From the NCBI RefSeq assembly GCF_029784165.1, contig NC_073695.1:210881781-210945780 (forward strand): a DNA stretch of 64,000 nt, written 5' to 3'. The position numbers were made by a program, and so were the translations under genes. The DNA comes from Wyeomyia smithii (lineage: Eukaryota; Arthropoda; Insecta; Diptera; Culicidae). The notes under the pieces were generated by a model, which was given only the letters and a program-made list of their open reading frames with translations, was not told the DNA's origin and made no database searches. Shown here one piece after another: positions 22,229 through 34,833 of this stretch; positions within the stretch are counted from its first letter, which is position 1; every line of letters begins with the position of its first letter.

Positions 22229-24452
22229 TTATACACCGTTAAACAAACGAAGACATCTGTCAAGAGAATTATTAAAGTCATAGGAAGTTCTATGACGTCT
22301 AACAAACAATAAGTCACGCTCACGCAATCGTCGAGTAGGAACATAAAACGACACATTACGTAACAATGAAGAATTGTCAAGATTCCCCTGAATCAGATCA
22401 AACTCAAAAATCCCCTGCAAATTAATACGTCTGGAATTAAGCGTCTCCAAGGCGATAAGTTTACAGTGGCTTTCATAACTGGGCAGGTTAGCTGGGTCTG
22501 GACCAAGACAAGTCGCGACGGGCAAATCGAATAAAGCAACACTGGACTCTCTCTAGTCGAATAATTTGCGTTGTATGAACTGGCAACCACACGCATACCG
22601 CATGTTCTAAAATGCTCCGAACCAGCCTGCAAAACAGCGCCTTGAAACATAAATGTCGTTGAAGTCTTTGGTGGTACGTCGAATAAATCCTAGTGTTGCG
22701 AACGCTTTAACGGTTGTGATAGAGATGTGCTCGTCGAACTTGAGTTTACTATCAACGACGACTCCAAGATCTCGGATAGAAGAAACGCGTTGCAAGGTCT
22801 TTACTCCAATAGAGAAATCGAATTCGATTCTAGTTTGCCGGCGGGAAAATGTTATGGATTTACATTTTTCGATGTTTAATTCCATCCCGTTTTCGAGGCA
22901 CCAACGTTCTAGCTCATTTATAACCGTCTGTAGTACATAACAATCGAGGTGAGTCTTCACAATGCGATTAATTTTTAAATCATCAGCGTACAGCAATTTA
23001 TCACATTTCAAACGAGAGCACAGATCGTTGATGAACAATATAGATATGAGCGGACCTAGGACACTACCTTGTGGAACGCCAGATGCGATGGAGAATATGC
23101 GAGAATGCGAGCCGTTGACGTTGGCGAAAGCATTTCGCTCTGTCAAATAGAAGCGCAGCCAATCCGTAATCCAGCGTGGAAAATCTATGTAATTAGGTTT
23201 AGCTATAGTAATATTATGTTGCACTTTGTCAAACGGTGTCGATCTGTTGTCTGTTCTCGATTTTATTTGAAAGGAAACTGGTAAACGTCATGAGATTCGT
23301 AGTTGTTGACCGTTTCTTAACAAATCCGTGTTGAGACTCTGATATCAATGGTAGAGAAGCAGCGTAGAGTACGTCGTGGACTAATCCTTCAGACTTTCGC
23401 GAGGCAGCACAAAATTGAAATACCACGATAATTCTCTACTGCGTGGCTAGAACCAGCTTTGTAAATCGGGCAAATCGAAGCGGTTTTCCAGAAACTGGGA
23501 AATGTACTTTGACGTAGTAAGTTGTTGAAAATAATTTCTAACAGAATTTCCAGAGAATCAGCGCACTCTTACAGGAACAATGGCGACAGATTATCAATTC
23601 CCGGTCCCTTAGAAGCGTCTAGCTTTTTCAAGGCAGACCACACATCATACTGGGATATTTCAACGAGCGGAAGATTGAGGTTGAAAGTTGGGTAGTTTCT
23701 GGTGAAAATGTTGGTGAGTTTGTGCTATGAACGTATTCAAAAAAGTCGGCGAACAGATTTGCTTAACCAACAGGTGATTTTGCTGTTGTGCCGTTCAGGG
23801 TCATCTGAGTAGGAAGGCGATTGGTGCGTTTGCTGTTGCGTATGAATGCCCAAAACGAAGAGGGATTTTGTTTAGCAGTCGTTTCCATACGATCAATGTA
23901 ATTACGAAACGCCACAGTTTGACATTCGCTGTAATGGGACTCAATTGCCCGAAGGCTCTCACGGTTTTCGGCTGTTCGTGCACGAAAATAACGCTTTCGG
24001 TATTTTCGAAAAACATTACGAAGGTGTTGCAGTTCCGCTGTCCACCATAGATTCCGATAAGGAAGTCGTCTACACCGTTTGCGCGGACGTGTGCTTTAGG
24101 ATACCGTACAGAGTGTTATAAAATGTACATGTACATGTACCGCTTCATTCGTATCCTTACCACAGAATAGCATTCTCCAGTCAACGACAGTGTCTAACCC
24201 CGGGAAGTCACAGCCTCGAAAGTCGAAGTCGTCAGTTTGGTTCGGGTCCTCGGGGATCGACAAAAAGGTATCATTCACATCTATGCGAAGAACAAACGGC
24301 ATGTGATGATTGTCAATTCTGAGAAGAGCTGAGGGTGGTTCAATAAGTTCGACACTATTTGTTTCATTCACAAAGGCTAAGTCCAGTAAACGTCCACGTG
24401 AATTCAACAGAGTGTTGATTTGATGGAGACCAGAAGCAACCATCGATTCAAC
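22229..24452 (-). pseudogene. LINE ORF2 remnant (endonuclease C-term, RT, C-term)
   Basis: Read on the minus strand from 24,452. The endonuclease end has SRGRLLDLAFVNETN (~24,390). A linker with SFWAFIRNSKRTNRLP-type text (~23,850) follows. RT then has SESQHGFVKKRSTTTNLM (~23,330), GVPQGSVLGPLISILFIND (~23,065) and catalytic YADDLKINRIV (~22,980). The C-terminus RDLLFVRRHRTSYDFNNSL ends at a stop at 22,229. Several frameshifts and stops break it. Resemblance to the element at 1-1,999 suggests the same broad group. The 5' side is interrupted by the TA-flanked element 24,455-26,130 and resumes at 26,133. Confidence 0.85.
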
Positions 24453-24659
24453 TAGGAGTAAGCGGGGTAAGACCGCCCCCTTAAGCAATTCTATTTTTAG
24501 AAAAAAAAAAAAGTTGCGGCTGCAGTTTCATTTTTTCTTCGCTAAGAGGTTCTCCGCATTCAAAAATTAAGAACTGAATATTTTTGTTCATTTTCAAGCT
24601 TTTTTTTCAATATTAAAAATTCATTGAAAATGTGCAGATCTTTTTCATGCGGGGTACGC

Positions 24660-24823
<164 letters not shown>

Positions 24824-24841
24824 ATTTTATCGGTATAGTGT

Positions 24842-25451
24842 CTTTGAAAAGTTGTGGGTGGTATTTTTTTTCTTTTTAAATAAAATATACACTGTGAAAA
24901 ATTAGGAAAAAAAATTTTTTTTCTAAGTTTTAACTTTTTTTGTTTTTTGATTATTCAAGTTCAAATCAATGTTTAGGTAACTTTTTGTGGTTTCAAAAAT
25001 TAATAGATTTTTCAGAATTGGGGTTTTTCTAGATATTCAATTTATAATCTACCTGTCTTTAAGCTAAAAATAAAAACTCATTAAACCTGTCTGTATGATT
25101 TTTTTGAAGACTTATTATGTATAGAGTAATAATACTAATTATTAATTTTTTTATTCCTATTTTAAAATATTTTATTTTTTTTTTTTTTGAAGAACAAAAT
25201 TACCAACGACTCTATACATCAAACAAACCGCCCAAAAAAAAATCTTTACAAAATTTGAGCTATTATGATTTCTATTACTCCATGATCCAACAACCATCAA
25301 ATTTTAGCTTACATTTTGTAGATTTTGCAGGCAAAAACATGGTTTCTTGCAATAGATTTAAAAAAAAAATTCAGTTCTATTTTGATATCTTTTCTTTAAT
25401 TTTTTTCACAGTGTATTCTTTTTTCGGAAGTAAAAAACAACCATTTTCAAC
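24842..25451. mobile_element. Inverted-repeat element (ATACACTGTGAAAAA), copy 1
   Basis: ATACACTGTGAAAAA at 24,887-24,901 is the exact reverse complement of 25,402-25,416. Looser pairing extends outward to TTTGAAAAGTTG (24,843) and CAACCATTTTCAA (25,438), giving ~55-bp imperfect arms. The left edge coincides with the left end of the tandem unit. Equivalent copies lie at about 29,838-30,449 and 34,835-35,446. No coding capacity was recognised. Confidence 0.6.
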
Positions 25452-26132
25452 TCTGCAGGAGACGTCATACCGACCAAACAAACCGTCCTGGCTCTAAAAT
25501 TATTTTTGTACATTAATACCATTTTTACACAAATTTGCTTTTTTCAAAAATTAGTCACGTTAAAAAAATATTACTAGAAAAGCTTCAACCAAATCGGAAA
25601 TGTTCGATTAACATCGACGTCCTATGTGACTTGAAATTGCTTTACTGATCCTGTAAATATTCCCTTTGTAGTGTCGAGGCATTTGGGTCTCGAAGTAAAA
25701 CAACAAACAGTTGTATACGTGGCGGTTTTACCCCATGTATAGAGGCGACTTTACCCCCAGTGGAACGTATTCATATTTCACCGAAAAACTAGTCAAAATT
25801 ACAAGATTACTCACGGCCTTCGATATTTCCGAAAGACGACAGATTCAGGCAAGCGATTAAACGTATATTCACGAATAAAACAATAGATTTTTAGATTTTT
25901 AAGTCCCGTAGCCGCAAAACAATAGCGCATTGACTGGTTACCAGCTGAAAGGTTGTTTTTGATTATTTCTGTGACCATTCGCGCACTATCAAAAAAGGAA
26001 GGGGTGCAAAATGTTATGTAATTATACTGTAATAGACATGTTAAAGAAATTTTTCAATTATTTTATAACTTGGTAGTAAAACTACGGTGGGCAGTCTTAC
26101 CCCGCTGGGCGGCCGTACCCTGTTTACCCCTA

Positions 26133-26230
26133 ATACGATTTCCTGTTCAGAAGATTCGTTCGACGGCAGCAAACCATAAATAACAATATTTTGATTCTTT
26201 TTAAACACTGTGGGCTGCTTGAGTCACATT
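26133..26230 (-). pseudogene. LINE endonuclease scrap, continuation of 22,229-24,452
   Basis: On the minus strand the text NIVIYG then PSNESSEQEIVL leads directly into the VESMVASGLHQ that follows on the other side of the TA-flanked element, so it is the upstream part of the same LINE. It is short and decayed. Copies lie at about 31,131-31,228 and 36,128-36,225. Confidence 0.6.
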
Positions 26231-27124
26231 TTTAGAATTGGAAGAATTTTCGCCCGTCCGTGCTCAAGCAATTACGGGAAGCAGAGGGCTAAGTGTGTCG
26301 AAACGGAAGTTTGTATGTCTTAATAAACAACTTACCAAGGTTCTATTCCCAGCTTGAATTCTGCTGATATTTACAGCTATTAATCTCCGAAACGATGATT
26401 TTTTGCACTGAATATCAAAAAACACTTAACAACCGTTTTTCTATCAACCGAATAAAGCAATGGCGACGAAATAAATAAACGCTCCGTAATGGAATAAGTG
26501 CTGCTAGTAAATGTAGGTATTATGAACGAATGTTTTCGTATAACTATCGTTGTTATCCACGTTCGTACGAAAGTACATTCGTGAATTGTACAAATCATGC
26601 GTAATGTTGCAATTCTAATCGATAACTTGTAATACGAATGTTCTATACAATTAACAAAAGTGCTGTACAATCTACGAATTGCATGTTTACGAAATGTGCG
26701 CGAGTGGAATAACGAAAAAATATTTTCAGTGTGGTTAAGTTTTCGAGGAAACTTATTCAAGTAAACCAGTGTAAAAATCTAAGCGAAAATTAATTGGAAA
26801 TGTAGTGGCTCATGTCATATTCCCAGTTTTGTAAGCTTCAAGGAGATTTTTTTCGTATGCAATACGAATGTACGAGTAAATAAATTTTATTTCGTGTTAG
26901 CAAACAAGTTACAAAATAATACGCGGCTTGGAACGAAGACAAACAAATTGTTTTCGTGTTGATTGATAGCAAACAGCAAAACTCTGAGGTTCGCAACGGC
27001 TCTTACGTGTTGCATCTCTGTTCTGTTATGTTCAGAACGCTGCTGTGATGTCGAACTATGACCATTTTTACAGAACGTTTTAATATTTTGTAAGAAGTGT
27101 AACGAATTTTCCCAACTTACTTAC

Positions 27125-27380
27125 AAATCAGACAAATGCCTGTGTTATACTCCAGACTGATTGCCGTACCCCCTTCGACTGATGCAACATCGCCGTTAAG
27201 ATGTTCGTCTGAGTCCTTTTTCCACCTTTTAATCACTCGCGCATCAGGAGATTTCTTTCCAGTTCGCGGCACATATCGGCTTATGATACGCATCCTCTGC
27301 CATTCAGTTTCTCGTAGAACTTACCGGTTTCGCTCATGCAGTCCAGATAGCTTCACGATCTCGAGTGCTGCCTGCTCTTA
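27125..27380 (-). pseudogene. LINE pre-RT scrap, copy 1
   Basis: Minus-strand pieces in three frames match the region before the RT fingers of CFDP2/RTE-like LINEs: ALEIVKLSGLHERNR, KFYEKLNGRG, ADMCRELERNLL and VIKRWKKDSDEHLNGD. GTAAGT-like strings here mimic splice donors, but the protein text points to a retroelement. Copies lie at about 32,123-32,378 and 37,120-37,375. Confidence 0.65.
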
Positions 27381-28091
27381 ATCACTTCTATTTTACATTT
27401 TACGTGTTGATAATATTACCTTCCTTTATTGCGTAAATCCTACGGAAATTGAATAATACATTTTATTTATGGTTACAATAAAAAACACGGTATTTTTACT
27501 GCAAGCTTGTAAACGATTGTTGTCATTACCATGTTTTAACAACGTTTTTTGTTGTTGAATCTACCACCGACAACAATTTTGCCATGAAAAACATTGTCAG
27601 TGACTTCTAAATGTATGGGAAAAATGCCTGAAAAAATGCTGTTAAGATACATAACAACCCCCCTTTTTCATTGTAAAAATGGCAAAAACGATGTTTTTTA
27701 TTGTCCTGGACAATGATATTTAATGTAAAATTTATGTATCTACAATGAAAAACATAGCTAAATTATGGTATAACTATGTACAGTTACAGCAATTTTTAAG
27801 GTTTTTTTAATGTTTTGTTAATGTTATTTTTTTCGGGATGTTATCGTCAAATTAATATCAATTAAAAGTGCCACTAAAAAAACGACTGTCGATCTTGTTG
27901 CACTGCGCATAACAACACATTTGCGCATGCGCTGGTCAACAATTGTCATAGCAACACATTTGCGCATGCGTTTTGTTGCGGCGAATGCTGACCTTCTGTT
28001 GTGGGGCGTTTTGTACACACATAGGCGCATTTTGCCGCTAGCGAAATTAAAAAAAAAATCAAAGACCTTTTTAAATTTCACGTTCTTGACG

Positions 28092-29409
28092 TACCGTCTG
28101 CCGGGGTGAGATTAAGCCACGGGGGTGAGATTGAGCCAAAATGGGATATGTTTGTATGTTAAATTACTTGAGATTTCCAAAACCTAATAACTCAAATTCA
28201 ATACTTTATGAAACATGACATTTTTATTCACAACTTAAAATGGAATATAGATAATATCAGTGAACTGTTTCGCTTAAAGAATGATTCAAAGTACAGGGTG
28301 AAAAACACGCGCAAATAACGTTACCAAAAAATGTCCCACGCAAACCAACCCGATCGAGAAATTACATCAACTGACTGCTCAGTTGGTACGTTAGGATGTC
28401 GTCTCCAATGTGTTGAGGAAATATTATGCATTGAACCTGTGCCGGCTCAGAAAATAATGTTTCTCCAAACTGTACACTTTTCGAGCCCTTTTGGGGTGAG
28501 ATTGTGCCAAGCTATATTGAACGGCACAGTGTGCGGAATTCAGATTCACGACAAAATTATATCAGTATACACCAAAACACTTGCATTGTTTACATAGGGT
28601 ATGTTTTTTTCCCCACAGCATAAGGTATGTTGTCTAGCTATGGTATTCTTTGAAATAATGACTAAAAGCTTGAGAAGCTTACTGTTCTCAATAATAAGAT
28701 GGAAGTTTTCAATTATTGATATTACTTACTACTTACTAACAAAACTGTACACCAATTCTATATAAACTGATGACTTTTAAAGCGAAGAAGGAGGGTTGTG
28801 GGTATGTTTCCAGAGGTTTTGAGATCTCCAATGGAATGAACAGTTGTCAATGACACATAATAATTGAAACGAAAAGGCTTCTCAAACTTCATGTCCTAAC
28901 GTTTTCCCTTTTTAGACTACCTGGAGACGCCACTATGTGTATAGAGACTGTCTATAAGCCACGTTCTCATAACTAATTACTCTATGTATCAATTTGATCC
29001 AGCCATACATTTTTCTATAATTCATACGAAACATAGTTTCTGATCAACCCCCTAAAGCCTCTTAATAGTCCACGTTGTTTATGGTCGTCCCTATACTTAC
29101 TGTTTTATCATGTTAGTCATGTGGATTATTCGTAGACACACTACTGTTCATTTAACAGGTATTAAATTCAACTTTTTGTTTTTGGCACAAGCTCACCCCA
29201 TAGAAGGGGTGAGATTGAGCCAAAGTTCATGTATTCTTAGCAAAATTATAGTTTATTGTAACTTAACCATATTTGTTGTAGTTGTTAACAAAACCTTCTA
29301 GAATGCATTGGTGTATTTTGGATCGAGTTCTTTGCTTGAATGTGTGCGTTACAAGCTTGAGAATAAAAAAGCATCATTTTTTGGCACAATCTCACCCCGG
29401 ATGACGGTA
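28092..29409. mobile_element. GGGGTGAGATT inverted-repeat element, copy 1
   Basis: Ends are 28-bp inverted repeats with 24 matches (28,092-28,119 and 29,382-29,409), each starting TACCGTC and containing CCGGGGTGAGATT. The 16-bp motif GGGGTGAGATTGAGCC or a close variant occurs six times: plus at 28,103, 28,122, 28,493 and 29,206; minus at 29,184 and 29,383. The pair at 29,184-29,221 forms a hairpin. No transposase was found; short open frames inside have no recognisable domain. Confidence 0.7.
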
Positions 29410-29639
29410 TTTTATAGATTTTAATGCCTCAGGACAAGCATGTTCCGTAGGAAACTGTTATAACTTCAATTTGAAGTGTTTTTTGAATTGCATTCGGCAT
29501 AACCGGGCACATAATGACAGATGCTTCGTAACGTGGGCATATTGCCCCCCAGTTCCTCTATATCGTTCCACATTCGCTCTCGTGCGTTGCTGCATTTTTC
29601 TCCCCTACTAACTGTTTTTTTTTCGATTCAGGGCGACTA

Positions 29640-29789
29640 TACCTAGTGTCGCTATTGCCATGCTACTTCTGGCGGATCGTATGTCTCTCCAGCCATCTTC
29701 AAGAGAGCCTGCACCAAGTCACTCTTCCATTGGTAGTACCGCTTCAAGATGCTGCGCGTATCGCTGGGCAACTTTGGGATCCCGTAATT
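29640..29789 (-). pseudogene. LINE linker scrap, copy 1
   Basis: The minus-strand frame reads RDPKVAQRYAQHLEAVLP, a TGA, then GSLEDGWRDIRSA and MAIATLGIVALNRK. This pattern (conserved Trp-x-x-Ile in the linker between endonuclease and RT) is typical of CFDP2/RTE-like LINEs. Copies lie at 34,637-34,786 and 39,635-39,784. Next to copy 3, the matching endonuclease piece lies across the small element at 40,169-40,519. Confidence 0.65.
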
Positions 29790-29836
29790 CGCCCCCTTAA
29801 TGCTAGAACTAGATAACTCGAAATTTGTCAATTTTG

Positions 29837-32800
29837 TCTTTGAAAAGTTGTGGGTGGTATTTTTTTTCTTTTTAAATAAAATATACACTGTGAAAAATTA
29901 GGAAAAAAATTTTTTTTTCTAAGTTTTAACTTTTTTTGTTTTTTGATTATTCAAGTTCAAATCAATGTTTAGGTAACTTTTTGTGGTTTCAAAAATTAAT
30001 AGATTTTTCAGAATTGGGGTTTTTCTAGATATTCAATTTATAATCTACCTGTCTTTAAGCTAAAAATAAAAACTCATTAAACCTGTCTGTATGATTTTTT
30101 TGAAGACTTATTATGTATAGAGTAATAATACTAATTATTAATTTTTTTATTCCTATTTTAAAATATTTTATTTTTTTTTTTTTTTTTGAAGAACAAAATT
30201 ACCAACGACTCTATACATCAAACAAACCGCCCAAAAAAAATCTTTACAAAATTTGAGCTATTATGATTTCTATTACTCCATGATCCAACAACCATCAAAT
30301 TTTAGCTTACATTTTGTAGATTTTGCAGGCAAAAACATGGTTTCTTGCAATAGATTTAAAAAAAAAATTCAGTTCTATTTTGATATCTTTTCTTTAATTT
30401 TTTTCACAGTGTATTCTTTTTTCGGAAGTAAAAAACAACCATTTTCAACTCTGCAGGAGACGTCATACCGACCAAACAAACCGTCCTGGCTCTAAAATTA
30501 TTTTTGTACATTAATACCATTTTTACACAAATTTGCTTTTTTCAAAAATTAGTCACGTTAAAAAAATATTACTAGAAAAGCTTCAACCAAATCGGAAATG
30601 TTCGATTAACATCGACGTCCTATGTGACTTGAAATTGCTTTACTGATCCTGTAAATATTCCCTTTGTAGTGTCGAGGCATTTGGGTCTCGAAGTAAAACA
30701 ACAAACAGTTGTATACGTGGCGGTTTTACCCCATGTATAGAGGCGACTTTACCCCCAGTGGAACGTATTCATATTTCACCGAAAAACTAGTCAAAATTAC
30801 AAGATTACTCACGGCCTTCGATATTTCCGAAAGACGACAGATTCAGGCAAGCGATTAAACGTATATTCACGAATAAAACAATAGATTTTTAGATTTTTAA
30901 GTCCCGTAGCCGCAAAACAATAGCGCATTGACTGGTTACCAGCTGAAAGGTTGTTTTTGATTATTTCTGTGACCATTCGCGCACTATCAAAAAAGGAAGG
31001 GGTGCAAAATGTTATGTAATTATACTGTAATAGACATGTTAAAGAAATTTTTCAATTATTTTATAACTTGGTAGTAAAACTACGGTGGGCAGTCTTACCC
31101 CGCTGGGCGGCCGTACCCTGTTTACCCCTAATACGATTTCCTGTTCAGAAGATTCGTTCGACGGCAGCAAACCATAAATAACAATATTTTGATTCTTTTT
31201 AAACACTGTGGGCTGCTTGAGTCACATTTTTAGAATTGGAAGAATTTTCGCCCGTCCGTGCTCAAGCAATTACGGGAAGCAGAGGGCTAAGTGTGTCGAA
31301 ACGGAAGTTTGTATGTCTTAATAAACAACTTACCAAGGTTCTATTCCCAGCTTGAATTCTGCTGATATTTACAGCTATTAATCTCCGAAACGATGATTTT
31401 TTGCACTGAATATCAAAAAACACTTAACAACCGTTTTTCTATCAACCGAATAAAGCAATGGCGACGAAATAAATAAACGCTCCGTAATGGAATAAGTGCT
31501 GCTAGTAAATGTAGGTATTATGAACGAATGTTTTCGTATAACTATCGTTGTTATCCACGTTCGTACGAAAGTACATTCGTGAATTGTACAAATCATGCGT
31601 AATGTTGCAATTCTAATCGATAACTTGTAATACGAATGTTCTATACAATTAACAAAAGTGCTGTACAATCTACGAATTGCATGTTTACGAAATGTGCGCG
31701 AGTGGAATAACGAAAAAATATTTTCAGTGTGGTTAAGTTTTCGAGGAAACTTATTCAAGTAAACCAGTGTAAAAATCTAAGCGAAAATTAATTGGAAATG
31801 TAGTGGCTCATGTCATATTCCCAGTTTTGTAAGCTTCAAGGAGATTTTTTTCGTATGCAATACGAATGTACGAGTAAATAAATTTTATTTCGTGTTAGCA
31901 AACAAGTTACAAAATAATACGCGGCTTGGAACGTAGACAAACAAATTGTTTTCGTGTTGATTGATAGCAAACAGCAAAACTCTGAGGTTCGCAACGGCTC
32001 TTACGTGTTGCATCTCTGTTCTGTTATGTTCAGAACGCTGCTGTGATGTCGAACTATGACCATTTTTACAGAACGTTTTAATATTTTGTAAGAAGTGTAA
32101 CGAATTTTCCCAACTTACTTACAAATCAGACAAATGCCTGTGTTATACTCCAGACTGATTGCCGTACCCCCTTCGACTGATGCAACATCGCCGTTAAGAT
32201 GTTCGTCTGAGTCCTTTTTCCACCTTTTAATCACTCGCGCATCAGGAGATTTCTTTCCAGTTCGCGGCACATATCGGCTTATGATACGCATCCTCTGCCA
32301 TTCAGTTTCTCGTAGAACTTACCGGTTTCGCTCATGCAGTCCAGATAGCTTCACGATCTCGAGTGCTGCCTGCTCTTAATCACTTCTATTTTACATTTTA
32401 CGTGTTGATAATATTACCTTCCTTTATTGCGTAAATCCTACGGAAATTGAATAATACATTTTATTTATGGTTACAATAAAAAACACGGTATTTTTACTGC
32501 AAGCTTGTAAACGATTGTTGTCATTACCATGTTTTAACAACGTTTTTTGTTGTTGAATCTACCACCGACAACAATTTTGCCATGAAAAACATTGTCAGTG
32601 ACTTCTAAATGTATGGGAAAAATGCCTGAAAAAATGCTGTTAAGATACATAACAACCCCCCTTTTTCATTGTAAAAATGGCAAAAACGATGTTTTTTATT
32701 GTCCTGGACAATGATATTTAATGTAAAATTTATGTATCTACAATGAAAAACATAGCTAAATTATGGTATAACTATGTACAGTTACAGCAATTTTTAAGGT

Positions 32801-34833
32801 TTTTTTAATGTTTTGTTAATGTTATTTTTTTCGGGATGTTATCGTCAAATTAATATCAATTAAAAGTGCCACTAAAAAAACGACTGTCGATCTTGTTGCA
32901 CTGCGCATAACAACACATTTGCGCATGCGCTGGTTAACAATTGTCATAGCAACACATTTGCGCATGCGTTTTGTTGCGGCGAATGCTGACCTTCTGTTGT
33001 GGGGCGTTTTGTACACACATAGGCGCATTTTGCCGCTAGCGAAATTAAAAAAAAAATCAAAGACCTTTTTAAATTTCACGTTCTTGACGTACCGTCTGCC
33101 GGGGTGAGATTAAGCCACGGGGGTGAGATTGAGCCAAAATGGGATATGTTTGTATGTTAAATTACTTGAGATTTCCAAAACCTAATAACTCAAATTCAAT
33201 ACTTTATGAAACATGACATTTTTATTCACAACTTAAAATGGAATATAGATAATATCAGTGAACTGTTTCGCTTAAAGAATGATTCAAAGTACAGGGTGAA
33301 AAACACGCGCAACAACGTTACCAAAAAATGTCCCACGCAAACCAACCCGATCGAGAAATTACATCAACTGACTGCTCAGTTGGTACGTTAGGATGTCGTC
33401 TCCAATGTGTTGAGGAAATATTATGCATTGAACCTGTGCCGGCTCAGAAAATAATGTTTCTCCAAACTGTACACTTTTCGAGCCCTTTTGGGGTGAGATT
33501 GTGCCAAGCTATATTGAACGGCACAGTGTGCGGAATTCAGATTCACGACAAAATTATATCAGTATACACCAAAACACTTGCATTGTTTACATAGGGTATG
33601 TTTTTTTCCCCACAGCATAAGGTATGTTGTCTAGCTATGGTATTCTTTGAAATAATGACTAAAAGCTTGAGAAGCTTACTGTTCTCAATAATAAGATGGA
33701 AGTTTTCAATTATTGATATTACTTACTACTTACTAACAAAACTGTACACCAATTCTATATAAACTGATGACTTTTAAAGCGAAGAAGGAGGGTTGTGGGT
33801 ATGTTTCCAGAGGTTTTGAGATCTCCAATGGAATGAACAGTTGTCAATGACACATAATAATTGAAACGAAAAGGCTTCTCAAACTTCATGTCCTAACGTT
33901 TTCCCTTTTTAGACTACCTGGAGACGCCACTATGTGTATAGAGACTGTCTATAAGCCACGTTCTCATAACTAATTACTCTATGTATCAATTTGATCCAGC
34001 CATACATTTTTCTATAATTCATACGAAACATAGTTTCTGATCAACCCCCTAAAGCCTCTTAATAGTCCACGTTGTTTATGGTCGTCCCTATACTTACTGT
34101 TTTATCATGTTAGTCATGTGGATTATTCGTAGACACACTACTGTTCATTTAACAGGTATTAAATTCAACTTTTTGTTTTTGGCACAAGCTCACCCCATAG
34201 AAGGGGTGAGATTGAGCCAAAGTTCATGTATTCTTAGCAAAATTATAGTTTATTGTAACTTAACCATATTTGTTGTAGTTGTTAACAAAACCTTCTAGAA
34301 TGCATTGGTGTATTTTGGATCGAGTTCTTTGCTTGAATGTGTGCGTTACAAGCTTGAGAATAAAAAAGCATCATTTTTTGGCACAATCTCACCCCGGATG
34401 ACGGTATTTTATAGATTTTAATGCCTCAGGACAAGCATGTTCCGTAGGAAACTGTTATAACTTCAATTTGAAGTGTTTTTTGAATTGCATTCGGCATAAC
34501 CGGGCACATAATGACAGATGCTTCGTAACGTGGGCATATTGCCCCCCAGTTCCTCTATATCGTTCCACATTCGCTCTCGTGCGTTGCTGCATTTTTCTCC
34601 CCTACTAACTGTTTTTTTTTCGATTCAGGGCGACTATACCTAGTGTCGCTATTGCCATGCTACTTCTGGCGGATCGTATGTCTCTCCAGCCATCTTCAAG
34701 AGAGCCTGCACCAAGTCACTCTTCCATTGGTAGTACCGCTTCAAGATGCTGCGCGTATCGCTGGGCAACTTTGGGATCCCGTAATTCGCCCCCTTAATGC
34801 TAGAACTAGATAACTCGAAATTTGTCAATTTTG
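29837..34833. repeat. 5-kb tandem unit, copy 2
   Basis: 4,997 bp, colinear with copy 1 and beginning TCTTTGAAAAGTTGTGGG. Its only private difference I noticed is GCGCAACAACG at about 33,308, where copies 1 and 3 read GCGCAAATAACG. It shares the two single-base variants with copy 3. Confidence 0.97.
33090..34406. mobile_element. GGGGTGAGATT inverted-repeat element, copy 2
   Basis: Copy of 28,092-29,409 in the second tandem unit, one base shorter because of the variant near 33,310. Confidence 0.7.

Larger units (their letters stand above)
24841..29836. repeat. 5-kb tandem unit, copy 1
   Basis: First of three head-to-tail copies (4,996 bp). Contents in order: right 1.29 kb of the TA-flanked element including a nested inverted-repeat element, LINE endonuclease scrap (26,133-26,230), unassigned DNA, LINE pre-RT scrap (27,125-27,380), unassigned AT-rich DNA, the 1.3-kb GGGGTGAGATT element (28,092-29,409), LINE linker scrap (29,640-29,789) and the first 47 bp of the AATT-flanked element. 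Differences seen from copies 2 and 3: A at 26,936 (T in both others), C at 27,937 (T in both), a T14 run (T17) and an A9 run (A8). Confidence 0.97.

Noticed and set aside
26380..26760. 126-codon minus-strand frame repeated identically in all three units
   Set aside because: It is identical only because the unit is triplicated; no domain, and AT-rich codons with no supporting signal.
27119..27340. GTAAGT-like strings on the minus strand suggesting host exons inside the 5-kb unit
   Set aside because: The neighbouring protein text (KFYEKLNGRG, VIKRWKKDSDEHLNGD) is LINE pre-RT sequence, so the strings are chance donors.
28331..28597. 88-codon frame inside the GGGGTGAGATT element, repeated three times
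   Set aside because: No recognisable transposase motif and it overlaps motif copies; treated as chance.
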